NCBI RefSeq assembly: GCF_000340215.1
Contig: NW_006921533.1
Location: 2,088,172-2,152,171 of the forward strand
Source of the DNA: Pseudocercospora fijiensis CIRAD86
Taxonomy: Eukaryota > Ascomycota > Dothideomycetes > Mycosphaerellales > Mycosphaerellaceae
Length of the DNA stretch: 64,000 bases
Reading direction: 5' to 3'
The notes under the pieces were generated by a model. That model was not told the origin of the DNA and made no database searches. It worked only from the letters and a program-made list of their open reading frames with translations. Both the position numbers and the translations under genes were made by a program. This document shows positions 11,356-21,331 of this stretch, in pieces. Each line of letters begins with the position of its first letter. The stretch's first letter is position 1.

Positions 11356-11937
11356 TCATGACCAGTATATAAGGACTGAATTGTCGTAAGAAAGCTCTTC
11401 AAGTCTTTCCCGAGATGACCTGCGACCCTTTCGGATCTCAAAAGCAGCGAGGACAGCCTTTTCCAGGTCACCGAAGGTCATGCCTTCCGGATAGTATCTG
11501 CGAAAGAAGATGGTCGTGTGACTTCCAGTTGGGATCACACACGTCTTCGGAGCAGGATGCGCAACCATCATTTTATGCCAGAGAGGTCGCACTTCTGCTT
11601 GAGATCCTTCCCAAACATCGACCAGATCTATTCTCGCAGCAATGGTGCTGTCACGATATCCATTCTTTTTCTGTTGGAAGAATGATGGGGCCAAAGGGTT
11701 GATGGTTCTTTCCGTCTGTTCGACTTTCTCCAGAAACAGCTTCTCACGCAGCGGCTTCGAATATGTGATGGTTTCCAATACTTTTCGATTCAGTTGACGA
11801 CATCGAACCACGTCGGCTTGCTCGGCGAAGAGCAATATGATCTCAAGAAGTTCTCCGACTCCGAAGACGCGTTGGGCTGCCGTTGCCGTTTGTGCCGATT
11901 CCGCAGCCGGCCCATCGACATTCGACAACCACATCAT
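11356..11937 (-). CDS. F-box-like protein
   Basis: Single exon, 193 residues, beginning with ATG-ATG at 11932-11937. Residues about 23-60 (RVFGVGELLEIILLFAEQAD, VVRCRQLNRKVLETI) have the F-box-like pattern of a short helix, hydrophobic LLEIIL, then D-V-x-R-C-x-x-x-N/C-R. This is common in dothideomycete proteins that probably serve as substrate adaptors of SCF ubiquitin ligases. The remainder (SFFQQKKNG.., RPLWHKMMVAHP..) is typical of the same small family and has no separate domain. It shares an upstream region of about 295 bases with the divergent histidine phosphatase gene. Target unknown; the F-box call is by pattern only. Confidence 0.7.
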   Translation of the reverse strand: MMWLSNVDGPAAESAQTATAAQRVFGVGELLEIILLFAEQADVVRCRQLNRKVLETITYSKPLREKLFLEKVEQTERTINPLAPSFFQQKKNGYRDSTIAARIDLVDVWEGSQAEVRPLWHKMMVAHPAPKTCVIPTGSHTTIFFRRYYPEGMTFGDLEKAVLAAFEIRKGRRSSRERLEELSYDNSVLIYWS

Positions 11938-12232
11938 GATCGATCTGGTAGGTGTTCAGGACGCGGTGCGGTGTAGCGAGATGGCCAAGACGAAGGCGAT
12001 GGATCAAGAAGCCTTGCTGAGCGGCTCCACATTATGTTCACGTGCCAGAGCGCGGCATCATGATTCGAAGCTCAACCGGAAGAACTGCTCCATCTGTACA
12101 CACCCATCATCGCCATGCAGGTACACCACGCGCTATCCAGCATGACGATGGTGCATACAAGGATCCTGGTAGGACAACACTGGTTACGTCTGCTTGTAAG
12201 TCAACCGTATCGACATCCCGAGAGCCCTCCAG

Positions 12233-13351
12233 ATGCGCTCCTCAATCATTCTGAACATCGTGGCTGCCACATTTGCCAGTGCTTCAGCTCTGATCAAAGC
12301 CGGACCAGGCTACATTAACTACACCACAGTCACAGGTTACTTTCTGCAAGACGAGTCAACGACCAACGCGACCACCTTCAATTATACGCAAGCGAACTTC
12401 GGGCTCATCAATCGCACATATCCAGCTACTCACAACGTCCGCAGCCATGCCGACTTGACGCAATGGCAAAAGTTTGAGATTCAGGTCGATGCGTTGAACA
12501 AGGAAGCGCCGAAGAACACTGTCTACAAAGTACTCTTCACGGGACGGCATGGTCAAGGATACCATAATGCGGCAGAGACTGCCTTTGGAACGCCAGCATG
12601 GAACTGCTATTGGGCTCAGCTGAAGGGTGCCAACAGTTCGTTCTCTTGGGAAGATGCTCACCTTACCGAGGCTGGCATCTTGCAAGCACAGATCGCGAAC
12701 AATTTTTGGAAGAAGGAGATCGAAAGTCAAAAAATACCCGTGCCCCAGACGTACTATGTATCGCCTCTGGCACGATGTCTCGCTACGGCCAACATCACCT
12801 TTAGCGGTCTGGATCTCCCCAAGCGGGCTCCTTTCGTCCCCACTGTGAAGGAGCTTCTGCGTGAAGGCATCTCTATTCATACATGCGACCATCGCTCAAA
12901 CAAGACGTGGATTCACAACACATATCCAAGCTTCAAGATCGAGAAGAACTTCAATGAGCATGACGAGCTTTGGAATGGTGTTACTGCAGAGTCCGACAGC
13001 GCACACGAGAAGCGCATGTTAACACTGCTGGACGATGTCTTCACCAGCGACGCCTCGGCCTGGATTAGTCTCACCTCTCACAGCGGCACCATCAGCACGA
13101 TTCTCGACGTCATCGGCCACCAAAAATTCAGCCTCCTTACAGGATCCGTCATCCCCGTTCTGGTCAAGGCAGAATTCCTCCCGGCTTCAGATGCACCTTC
13201 TACGACCGTCGGCAGCTTCACGACTAGCACCTGGTGTCACAATGGCCCGCCGATCACAAGTAGCTCAGGCGTAGATCAAGGATGTGTCTGTTCCTCAACC
13301 ACAGCACCTCTCCCAAGTTTGAATACGCAAGCACCATTTGTTTCGGGATAG
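12233..13351 (+). CDS. Secreted histidine-phosphatase (phosphoglycerate-mutase-like) protein
   Basis: Single exon of 372 residues. The N-terminus MRSSIILNIVAATFASASAL is a signal peptide, cleaved near residue 19-20. The catalytic RHG lies at residues 105-107 within VLFTGRHGQGYHN, followed by SPLARCLATANITF (the second arginine), KELLREGISIHTCDHR (acidic partner and third arginine) and SLTSHSGTI (second histidine). These residues define the histidine phosphatase superfamily, and the layout resembles yeast Pmu1-like proteins. Several NxT/S sequons (NYTT, NATT, NRT, NSS, NIT) suit a glycosylated, exported protein. Unlike classic acid phosphatases/phytases there is no RHGxRxP. Substrate unknown. 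Confidence 0.87.
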   Translation: MRSSIILNIVAATFASASALIKAGPGYINYTTVTGYFLQDESTTNATTFNYTQANFGLINRTYPATHNVRSHADLTQWQKFEIQVDALNKEAPKNTVYKVLFTGRHGQGYHNAAETAFGTPAWNCYWAQLKGANSSFSWEDAHLTEAGILQAQIANNFWKKEIESQKIPVPQTYYVSPLARCLATANITFSGLDLPKRAPFVPTVKELLREGISIHTCDHRSNKTWIHNTYPSFKIEKNFNEHDELWNGVTAESDSAHEKRMLTLLDDVFTSDASAWISLTSHSGTISTILDVIGHQKFSLLTGSVIPVLVKAEFLPASDAPSTTVGSFTTSTWCHNGPPITSSSGVDQGCVCSSTTAPLPSLNTQAPFVSG

Positions 13352-13615
13352 ACGGCACCGATCAACGACGAGTACACGAATACAACGACAGTTTCGCTAT
13401 CGACGACTTCGAAGCCTTGCTCGAGCTCGTCAAAGAGCAGTTGGGGATATCCGGCGCCGACTGGCCATTAGGCATGGCATACAGTATGTAGTTTAGTAAT
13501 GGAAAGGCCGCATGTCATCTTGCTCGAATGTTCAAATTGATTCCAAGGTAAGCAAACTTGGGAAACTCTCACAAGCAAGCGGACGGCGTAGTCAACATTC
13601 AAAATCCACAAGGGT

Positions 13616-14933
13616 CTACTCGACCAATGGCAAAGGTTCCTCCTTCATCGTCACTTTATACAAATTGTCCCTTCCCGTAAGAAGCCAAACTCCCTTCTTC
13701 GTTCGTGCAGGCTCAATGTTGAAAACAATGTCGTCGGGACAATTGATCTTGCCAATGACGAGTCCAGTCTGAGGATGAACAACATCAACGCCACCGTACA
13801 CTGCCGACAACACTAGGCCGCTCTTGGTCACTCTCAAGCCATCTGGCCAGCCCGATTCAACCTGATAGAGCAGTCGATGATTTGTCAAAGGACCTGTTTG
13901 GGAGTAATCGAATGCCCAAATTGCGCGCTGCGCGGACAGGACAAAGCTTGTCGAGAGCGAATCCGCAACGTAGAGTGTCTTCTGGTCAGGCGAGAGAGCG
14001 AGTCCATTTGGCTTCTGGACCACGTTGTTTGAGAGTGTTGTTAGGGCTCCCGAGGAAAGATTGAAACGGTATATCGCCATCGGAAGCTCTGACGCCTGCA
14101 CGCCTGGCCAAGCATTGTCTTGACCATATGTGGGGTCGGTGAAGATGATGGAACCTGCTGAGTCGAAGATCAAGTCATTTGGGCTGTTGAAGTGTCGGCC
14201 GCGAAAGTTGTTGAGGATTGCCTTTGTCTTGCCAGTATTGGTGTCGAGTGTATACATGCCTCGCACCGCACCGCCATTTGTGACTACGTAGACCGTTCCG
14301 CGGTGAAGAGTGGCTCCGTTCAAGCTGTGGAGAGGTGGGTCGGTAGTGATGTTGCGGACCTATGCACGATGAGCGCTGTGTTGATACATAAGAAGGATTC
14401 GTACCTTGTGCGTATCAATCTCGATGGCAAAGGCAGTGCCGATCAGAGTAGTATCGCTATACAGCAGCTCGTTGGTGTCTGGCAGATAGACAGGAGCTTC
14501 ATGCACATGATTCTGGGATGGAGGAAAGCTTTGGATTTTCTCGAGCTTTGCATCAGGTCCGATGGTCTCGAAGAAGGAAGCATCGTAAGCAATAAAATCC
14601 GAACTCTTGATTTTTCGTAAGGAATTGCTGATGCTTGTGTCTGCAGGTACAATGTCGTAGAGCCAAGATGCTGCAGGTTGTCGTTAGTGCTTATCGCAGC
14701 AAAGGCCAGGCTTATCATACTGGTATTTCCGCTCGTCCACTCGCCAGGGATCACGGCGAGATTACGGTCGAGGAATACTGCATTCAAGCCTGAATAGCCA
14801 CATGGCAAGGCGCTCAGAAGCGCACCTGGAGCTTGCACAGAAGCACACGGTTCCATATTCTACTGGACTGTGCGAAGGATGGTGAGAAGAGATTGGAAAA
14901 GAAGTCCAATGCAAATGGCAACTGTTCTGCCAT
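13616..14933 (-). CDS. SMP-30/gluconolactonase-like lactonohydrolase
   Basis: Four exons fit phase and splice signals: 14849-14933, 14721-14789, 14405-14670 and 13616-14359, for 387 residues. The last three are firm; the first, and so the start MAEQLPFALDF, is a best guess with a weak donor (GTGTGC). Recognisable blocks of the six-bladed propeller are AVFLDRNLAVIPGEWTSGN, NHVHEAPVYLP, the metal/active-site run FNSPNDLIFDSAGSIIFTDP, VQKPNGLALSPDQKTLYVAD and SGWPDGLRVTKSGLV. These are metal-dependent hydrolases of lactones or related esters. The aligned N-terminus of many relatives has a signal peptide; none is obvious here, which may mean the true first exon was missed. The gene is divergent from the Dabb gene with 328 bases between starts. 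Confidence 0.82.
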
Positions 14934-15261
14934 CTTGAATGCCGGCTTCTCCTCTCCAACGCTGAACAGCGCTTCGAAGAGTGGTCGCGCGTCGCGAGGT
15001 TTACGGGATTATTGCCAGGGTTGTGTCGGTTGACAAGCGGGCGACATGGTTAGGGCCATGTGCCATGGCGACCAGAGAGGGGTTGCGACTCCGAAGACGG
15101 GGACTCTGCAGCCGGCCGGTTGGCTTTCGCACCTCGTCGCGAGCTTCTCGGACCGCAGCACATTGATATTTGAGCTGTTGCCATTTTTGGGGTGCGAGAG
15201 ACGTTTGACAGTAGTTATTTGTTCGTGGTATCATCGCAAGAGCTGGCAGTAGATCGCAAAG
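14934..15261. promoter_or_regulatory. Divergent promoter between lactonohydrolase and Dabb genes
   Basis: A 328-base shared upstream region. No TATA box or specific operator was recognised. Short gaps of this kind often allow co-regulation, but that is only an inference here. Confidence 0.4.
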
Positions 15262-15749
15262 ATGGTGGTCTATCACATCGGTAAGCATGCTCAGGCGCTA
15301 GGCTTTGGGGGGTCGATGGCATTGATCGACCGATAGTGCTCTTCAAATTGAACCCCGGCACGTCTGAGGAGAAGATTGCACAATTGAAAGCAGCTGGACA
15401 GGCAATGGTCGGACAGGTTCCAGGTACTTCATCCCCAGCCCGTAGGCCATCGGGTTATATACAGGCGGCGGCACTGACAATGGTGCTTCCGAAGGCCTTC
15501 TGAAATTCGACTTCGGTCCTCCTCTTGCGTCTACCGCTCACAGAGCCCAAGGTTTCAATCTCGGGCTGATCGCGGTGCTAGAGAAGGCAGAAGATGTCAA
15601 GGTATATGCTGAGCATCCGGCACATCTGAAGTAAGCCTTTTAATCACTGTCCAAGATGCGGTCAGTAAAGCTGACTCTACTACGGCAGAGTACACGCCAT
15701 CCGGGAATCCATTTGCGGAGACACGCTTGCGTATGATCTGGTGGTGTAG
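15262..15749 (+). CDS. Stress-responsive A/B barrel (Dabb) protein
   Basis: Four tiny exons (15262-15280, 15337-15423, 15465-15630, 15689-15749) assemble to 110 residues. None is long enough to stand out as an open frame. Introns are 56, 41 and 58 nt, with GTAAGC/GTACTT/GTAAGC donors and TAG/CAG/CAG acceptors; phases match throughout. The protein begins MVVYHIVLFKLNPGTSEEKI, the hallmark first strand and helix of the Dabb ferredoxin-like dimeric barrel. It continues with NLGLIAVLEKAEDVKVYAEHPAHLKVH, the conserved last strand-helix with the Y..HP.H motif. Family members include stress-induced plant proteins and small cyclases or monooxygenase-like enzymes. No catalytic assignment is possible. 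The strong family match makes the gene itself secure. Confidence 0.9.
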
Positions 15750-17006
15750 AGACTGCGCAGCGCAGAAGGCCAAGCGTGGGGCTCATATAGGGAGCATAAC
15801 TTGGACGCCGAGATGTTGATTTCTGAGTGCTCTAAGGGATCAGAAGCTCGCATGTCAGAGAGCTTATGAAGTGCAGGATAGATGATGCAGCTGGAAAGAA
15901 CAGAAACGCGCTAAAGCCACGGACCCCTGCCAAGACCCATGAACGCGCCGGACCGCATCTGTCTCTTTCACACCATCACATCGTACATCCGCATGTCACC
16001 TTCGATGCGAGTCCGCGGTCAGGCCCGGCAAAGAGGATGGCATCCTAAATACCACACCAAAAATCGGTCCGGCTGGTGCAAAGGCGATACTTCGCGCGAG
16101 CGTATCAATCATCAAATGCAAGAGCAAGACACAAGAACAGGAAGAGGCAATTGAATACACACTATACTCTCTTTGCAACCTTTCTCACATGATTGTAGCC
16201 AATAAAGCTGCGAGGGGACTCAATAACAGTAGTCGAGAGCATGCGCTGACAGAAGCTGGGCATCAGAACTGCGGAGGGGCTCTGCGAAGCTCCCATCCCT
16301 CTCCGTCTCTGACTTCGCGCAAGCGCCGGCACTCGTCATCGTGGCCGTCACCTGCCATAGCAGCTAACCACCCGTGGAAAAAGAGCAGGCCATATTACCT
16401 TCTGTCTCCGGCCTCTATCATCCTGCAGCCTGCTAGACAATTCCCGCCTTCCACCTTGTCGAGTGCGAAAACAACTCCCGTCGCAAGCACTTTCGCCAGC
16501 GATGTGCGATAAATGCCCCTGCATGCCTCCTTCTCCTCGATTGCTTCAACAGTGCGAGCTCTGACTAGGCTGCAGGGTACCTGGAGGCATCTTACTACAG
16601 TAAGTCATTCGCAACCGGCAAGTAATAAACTGTAAGGCTCTATCATTCACTCGCACGCTTTCCCGGCCCGCTCCGCTCGAGCTTCGGCTTTCAGCGTAGC
16701 CGTCTCAACTTTAAACTCAACTACCTGCTTTATGCAAGCTCCTACTTCCATCAAGCTACACTTCAGTAAAACGAAGCTCGAGTTGAAACCCGAAATTATC
16801 TGCGACACAACCAGCCAACCATTTCGCGTTGCACTCAGCGCTGTGTGCATCCAGAGCCTGGAACTGAAAGCCCCGCGCGTCCTCACCTTCGGGTTCAGGT
16901 CGACCCAAGCACTTCGGCCTTGAGAAAACCTCGAACACGCCTTCAAGTTGGTATTACTGCATCGACTTCCCCCATAATCATTGCGAAGCTGATCTTGTAC
17001 AAGAAC
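15750..17006. other. Intergenic region, 1.26 kb
   Basis: No supported gene. Several short frames on both strands have no splice or codon support, and the frame open from 16845 into the next gene starts only at GTG. Contains the promoter of the F-box-like gene. Confidence 0.5.
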
Positions 17007-17723
17007 ATGGCCACCATCAACTACGGAACCGACTACAAGCGCTTCAGTCGTTCGCGGTGCTTCAAGTTCATCCGCCAGCGCGGCGGCACAATTCCTTCGG
17101 GCAAGAAAGCCAAAAACGTCAATCCGCGAAACATCCTCCGACAGATGGACCTGGAAGCGCGCTTCCCTTTCATGGACCTGCCGCCCGAGATGCGCAACGA
17201 AATCTACACCGTTCTGCTCAGTCGCAACCCAAACGAAGGTCGCAAGGCCTTCCCAGAAATCCTTCGCGTCTCGAAGCAGATCTATAAAGAAGCTCTTGGC
17301 ATTTTACGCGCTGAGAGCTTCTTCAGCATGATACTTGAGACGCAGAAGACGCTGGAGGAAGCATGCCGAATTTACGTGAGGGACTTCGAGAGCATTGCGG
17401 AAATCATCATTTCCCCAAATAATCACCTGGACCTGTACCACTACTCAAATGGGCTCGGCATACTACGCAAGATCGAAAAGATTCAGCTGGATGCTGGCTT
17501 CTGCCTCGGGACGGCTAGAGAAAACGACTGGGCCAGCTTCGCGTATTTCGTTGATATAATCACCACCCACGCCGTCAACCTCAAGACGCTCGACGTCACT
17601 GCAGATGATCAGCGTGGACCTCTCAAGGTCTTCTCTAAGCTGCCAGAGACTGTCACCCTTGACATTCGGGGCTTCGATGACGATGAGTACAATAAGATCT
17701 GGGAGGCGATTAATGCCGCATGA
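17007..17723 (+). CDS. F-box/2EXR-like protein
   Basis: Single exon of 238 residues from ATG 17007 (AAGAACATGGCC, a good fungal context). After a basic N-terminus (SRSRCFKFIRQRGG, SGKKAKN) comes RFPFMDLPPEMRNEIYTVLL at about residues 50-70, the F-box-like/2EXR opening motif. It is followed by FPEILRVSKQIYKEALGILR, the characteristic second helix (L-x-V-x-x-Q-I-x-x-E-A). Such proteins are greatly expanded in Dothideomycetes; a role as ubiquitin-ligase adaptors is presumed but untested for most. The C-terminal half has mixed helix/strand character without another domain. Convergent with the following minus-strand gene. Confidence 0.8.
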   Translation: MATINYGTDYKRFSRSRCFKFIRQRGGTIPSGKKAKNVNPRNILRQMDLEARFPFMDLPPEMRNEIYTVLLSRNPNEGRKAFPEILRVSKQIYKEALGILRAESFFSMILETQKTLEEACRIYVRDFESIAEIIISPNNHLDLYHYSNGLGILRKIEKIQLDAGFCLGTARENDWASFAYFVDIITTHAVNLKTLDVTADDQRGPLKVFSKLPETVTLDIRGFDDDEYNKIWEAINAA

Positions 17724-17945
17724 AAGTGCGGCGCGAAACTGAGGTGAAGAGTGTTCCATGTAAATGTTTCCATGATTTTTGCTGGCCGAGACTCTGCGTA
17801 GGAGTTTGTGGCTGCATGGGCTGAGAAAGGCGAGATACATCGGGGCGCGAACGGAAGTTGAGAGGCTCCAATCGAGCTGGCAACAAGGCTCAGGCGTTTG
17901 TTTGTGCATGGGTATCAACGTCATCATAGCGCAAGTCGTGCACAC

Positions 17946-19509
17946 TTACTCTTCCGCCGCCAAAATCACATTCTTGGAAAAGCGCTTCAGGTTCCAGATC
18001 TTCGATTTCTTGGCAGTTGGCTGTCGGAAGGTGGGTTGCCGTGCCACAGTCGTGACGGCAGCTTCGAACACTTCCGCCACGCCGCTGCCGGACGAGGCCG
18101 AACATTGAAGGTACTGCAGTGCTCCGATCTTTTTGCACATTTCCATGGCCTATAGCGTGAATTAGAGTAGAGTTGGTTGCCGCGTTCGGCAGACTTACAT
18201 CTTCTCGTTTCACAGGACGGTGGCCACACTTGGCTAGGTAATTAGGAGGCTGCTGCGTCTTTACTGGTTCGTGACCATCCGACCTGTTACCAAATCCAGG
18301 AAGTTCGGCAATCTTAGGGTGTGCCTCGTGACTTCGACCAGTCTCGTTGTTGATTTCGGATGCGGCCTGCAAGATGGAATCGCCAGAACCTCGATATTCA
18401 TCGCCACTGGCTATGACCAAGGGAGCAGGGACTGAATCCAGCGACTCTGATACGCTTGGTGCATCGGACTCGTCGTCTGATTCCACGAGAGCTGGGCGCT
18501 GTCTGGTCGTCTGCAGCTCATTCGCAGGACCTGTTTTCTTTGCCTCAGTTTCGTAATTTGCATCAGTTTCCGAGCCCTGAACGTCTACCGCTGTGTTGGC
18601 ATTCGGATTTTGGAACACGGAATCGTGTTTACTAAGATCCAGATTGCCAGAGACCTCCTCTTTGCCTGCACTCTCACGGAAAGGGTCATAGTCCTGTTCA
18701 CTTTCGGATTCGCCAATTTCAAGAATAGCCTCAGACTATTCGATGTCACAGGTCGATTCGTGGACTGCCATCCAGCGTTGTAATGCTACATTGTTCTCAA
18801 CCGGGAAGCAATCGCCGAAGTCTGAGAGAGGCTTCCTGATGCTGTCTTTCCGCGAACTCCTGACTGATGATGCAGAGTAGATGACACTGGCTGCGGAGCG
18901 AACACATTCTCTGAGATGGGTCAATGTCTTGCTGTTGTTCTGAACCGATGAGTCGGGCTGTGGGCTGTCAATCCTGCGATTCATCTCCAGGGCCAGCCGT
19001 CGAATCTCCTTCTGCAAGTCACTCAAGGCCGGCACGAAAGATTCTACTGACTTTTGGTAGGGCACCTGATTCCAGAGAATGACGGCTTGGACCGATAGCT
19101 GCAGTGTGTCGCGGTATGATTGGATTTGCTGCTGGAAATGTGCAATCTGCTCGGTTGCAAAATTCATGCGAAGCTGTTTTCGAATCGCATCAAGGTGCTT
19201 GCCGGTCTTGTTGACAGATTGAAGCTTCTCCTGAAGCTGACCCAAGACACCCTGCCCATCCTTAAGCGACCTCGCGATGTTACGCCAATGCGAGCCGACA
19301 TGTCCGGTGCCATATTCAGCTGTAACTGTTACGAACGTGTCTCGCACTGATTCAAGTACCAGCCTCAGTCCGTCCACAACCTTGAGTAGTCCTTCCAGTT
19401 TAGAGTCGATTGTGGAAACGCCATCATGAAAGGACCTGAGCTCAGCTCCGAGCAGAACAGTAGTCTTGAGAAGTGTAGCTACTCCAGCGGTAATGCTCAA
19501 CGGGTCCAT
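17946..19509 (-). CDS. Helo-like N-terminal domain fused to Rho-GTPase C-terminal segment
   Basis: Proposed exons 18790-19509, 18199-18735 and 17946-18149 give 486 residues. The N-terminus MDPLSITAGVATLLKTTVLL with DGLRLVLESV is the Helo-like/azaphilone-cluster-L type domain found at the front of fungal STAND/NLR-like proteins. A heptad-rich helical region follows to about residue 180. The middle is acidic and disordered. The end reads LAKCGHRPVKRED / AMEMCKKIGALQYLQCSA / SSGSGVAEVFEAA, unmistakably the G5 box and last helices of a Rho-type small GTPase. No P-loop (GxxxxGKS/T) or DTAG switch is present, so it cannot bind GTP in the usual way. The second intron (GTAAGT...GCTATAG) is strong. 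The first (18736-18789) is a 54-nt phase-0 intron whose acceptor TAG is itself the only in-frame stop; its donor GTAGCA is weak. No CAAX box; ends ILAAEE. Confidence 0.6.
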
Positions 19510-20172
19510 ACTGCTCTGTGGTCCGTGAGAGGGGATATCTTGTCATGGTATGGCTACTGCATATCGTAGCTGCCTTTTGCCATGTCGATAGTGTCATGAA
19601 GGCGTAGCTAGGTCGCAGGACTTTGAGAATACCATCTTGGAAAGAAAGGCCGAAGGATAGTTAAGCTGAGAGTATACAGAGCACGCAGGATCCTACACTG
19701 CGCCTCTATCGCTTCAAGTGGGAGGCCGCACGTTGTGCCAGGATTGGATAATGTGGCTTGACGCGAGGAGTTCTGCAACTATTCGAACCGACATGGACGC
19801 CAAAGTCATGCTTCATCTGCGGAGGATGACATTGGCGGGAGTGAAGTCTAGTCAGCGATCAAGTAGAGGAGTCTGCCGCTACTCGAAGCAAAATGCCAAG
19901 GCCGGGCCGACCATCGGAGTTTGCTGTCTTGGGAGACTGCCTACTGACCATATACCTGAAGACACGGTCGACTATATTATTCGAGGCTGCATTGTGAGGT
20001 TGTCATAGTTTGCGACCTGACAGAATGAAGGTACATGTGAGCTTCATACCCGTCTACCTTTCCCAATTCCAGCTACATCTCTTGTGCTGTCCAATACCCT
20101 CCTCAACGCCTTGCTATTGACCCTCGATCTTCTACAACAAATTTCGGCGCGGGACTTTTTCATTCATCAAGT
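19510..20172. other. Upstream region of the Helo-like gene / 3' side of TPI
   Basis: About 660 bases with no supported gene; the plus-strand frame at 19718-20008 has no features supporting coding. Confidence 0.5.
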
Positions 20173-20967
20173 TTATTGGTTGGCGTTGATGATATCCACG
20201 AACGCAGGCTTCAACGAAGCACCTCCAACCAAGAATCCATCAATATCCTTCTCTTTGGCCAAGTCCTTGCAGTTCTTCTCCGACACAGAGCCGCCGTAGA
20301 TGATTCTCGTCTCGTCCGCGGCCTTTTGTCCAAGCTCTTTTCCGATCCACTGTCTGATACCAGCATGCACCTCTTGAGCCTGCTCAGTGGTCGCAACCTT
20401 GCCAGTACCAATAGCCCAGACTGGCTCATACGCAACGACCACCTTGCTCCAGTCCTTGACCTGGTCTGCGACAGCCTTCAGCTGTGCAAGGACCACATCC
20501 ATAGTCTTGTTCGATTCTCTTTGCTCCAGCGTCTCACCACAGCAGAGAATGACACCGATGCCGCCGTCCAGAGCGAACTTGGTCTTGCTGGCAACGAATT
20601 GGTCTGATTCTTGGAGGATGGCACGACGCTCGGAGTGACCGAGGATGGTCCATGTGATGTTTGAGTCCTTCAATTGCTCGACAGAGATCTCTCCTGTGAA
20701 GGCTCCGTTTGGCCTGTCGAAGACGTTCTGAGCTGCGACTTCGATTCCTTTGCGGAGGTGCTCGCGGGTGAGGAGCAGGTAGAGAGATGGTGGTGCGATG
20801 ACAACTTCGGTGTTGGAATCGAGCTTTGCATCGTTGAGGTGGGCAACCAATTCCTTGATTTTGGCAATGCTGCCATTCCTGGTGGGGTATCAGTGGTGCT
20901 GTTCAATGCTTGAAAGCTGGGCTTCGCACATCTTGAAGTTGCCGCCGACGAAGAACTGACGAGCCAT
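20173..20967 (-). CDS. TPI1: Triosephosphate isomerase
   Basis: Two exons, 20930-20967 and 20173-20878, separated by a 51-nt intron (GTGCGA...CACCAG, phase 2) that splits the Met codon of GGNFKMNGS. The product is 247 residues, normal for the family. The catalytic residues are all present: Asn10-Lys12 in GGNFKMNG, His94 in ILGHSERR and Glu164 in VAYEPVWAIGTGK. The phosphate-gripping loop 6, IIYGGSV and GFLVGGASLK are also present. The enzyme interconverts dihydroxyacetone phosphate and glyceraldehyde 3-phosphate in glycolysis and gluconeogenesis, as a cytosolic homodimeric TIM barrel. An early intron within the first 15 codons is common in filamentous-fungal tpi genes. Nothing looks abnormal. 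Confidence 0.97.
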
Positions 20968-21331
20968 GGTTGCAGGATTGGGGTTGAAAAGGATTGAAAA
21001 GGTTCTGTTATGGCGTGGGAGGTGCGGTATAGTCTGTTGTTGTGTTGAGTGAAAGTCAAAAGAAAAAGGTGTCGGTGATGGAGGGGCAGGTTCGTCACAG
21101 TGGACACACGGGCGAGAAATCCCGAAGTGAGGCCCTCAGCTTCGGAGCTGCTCGGGGACTGACTGAGAGCTGACCTCGGACGCTATGATTCTATAGATAC
21201 TGCGATGCAACTCATCGACACTGAAATGCTGCTCAATAAAGATTCCCATTGTGGCTGTCGCTTTCGAGTTGACGAAACCTCATCGACAAAACTCGCCTGC
21301 TAAACAAAGCATGCTTTTTGCCCTCCACACT
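20968..21331. promoter_or_regulatory. TPI promoter region and acetoacetyl-CoA synthetase 3' side
   Basis: A 364-base gap between two minus-strand genes. It should contain the glycolytic promoter of TPI just above 20968 (sequence there is pyrimidine-rich on the coding strand, as in many fungal glycolytic promoters). No defined box was called. Confidence 0.4.

Noticed and set aside
18736..18738. Programmed stop-codon readthrough in the Helo-like/Rho gene
   Set aside because: The TAG lacks a known readthrough context (not TGA CTA), and a 3n intron ending exactly at this TAG explains the frame more simply.
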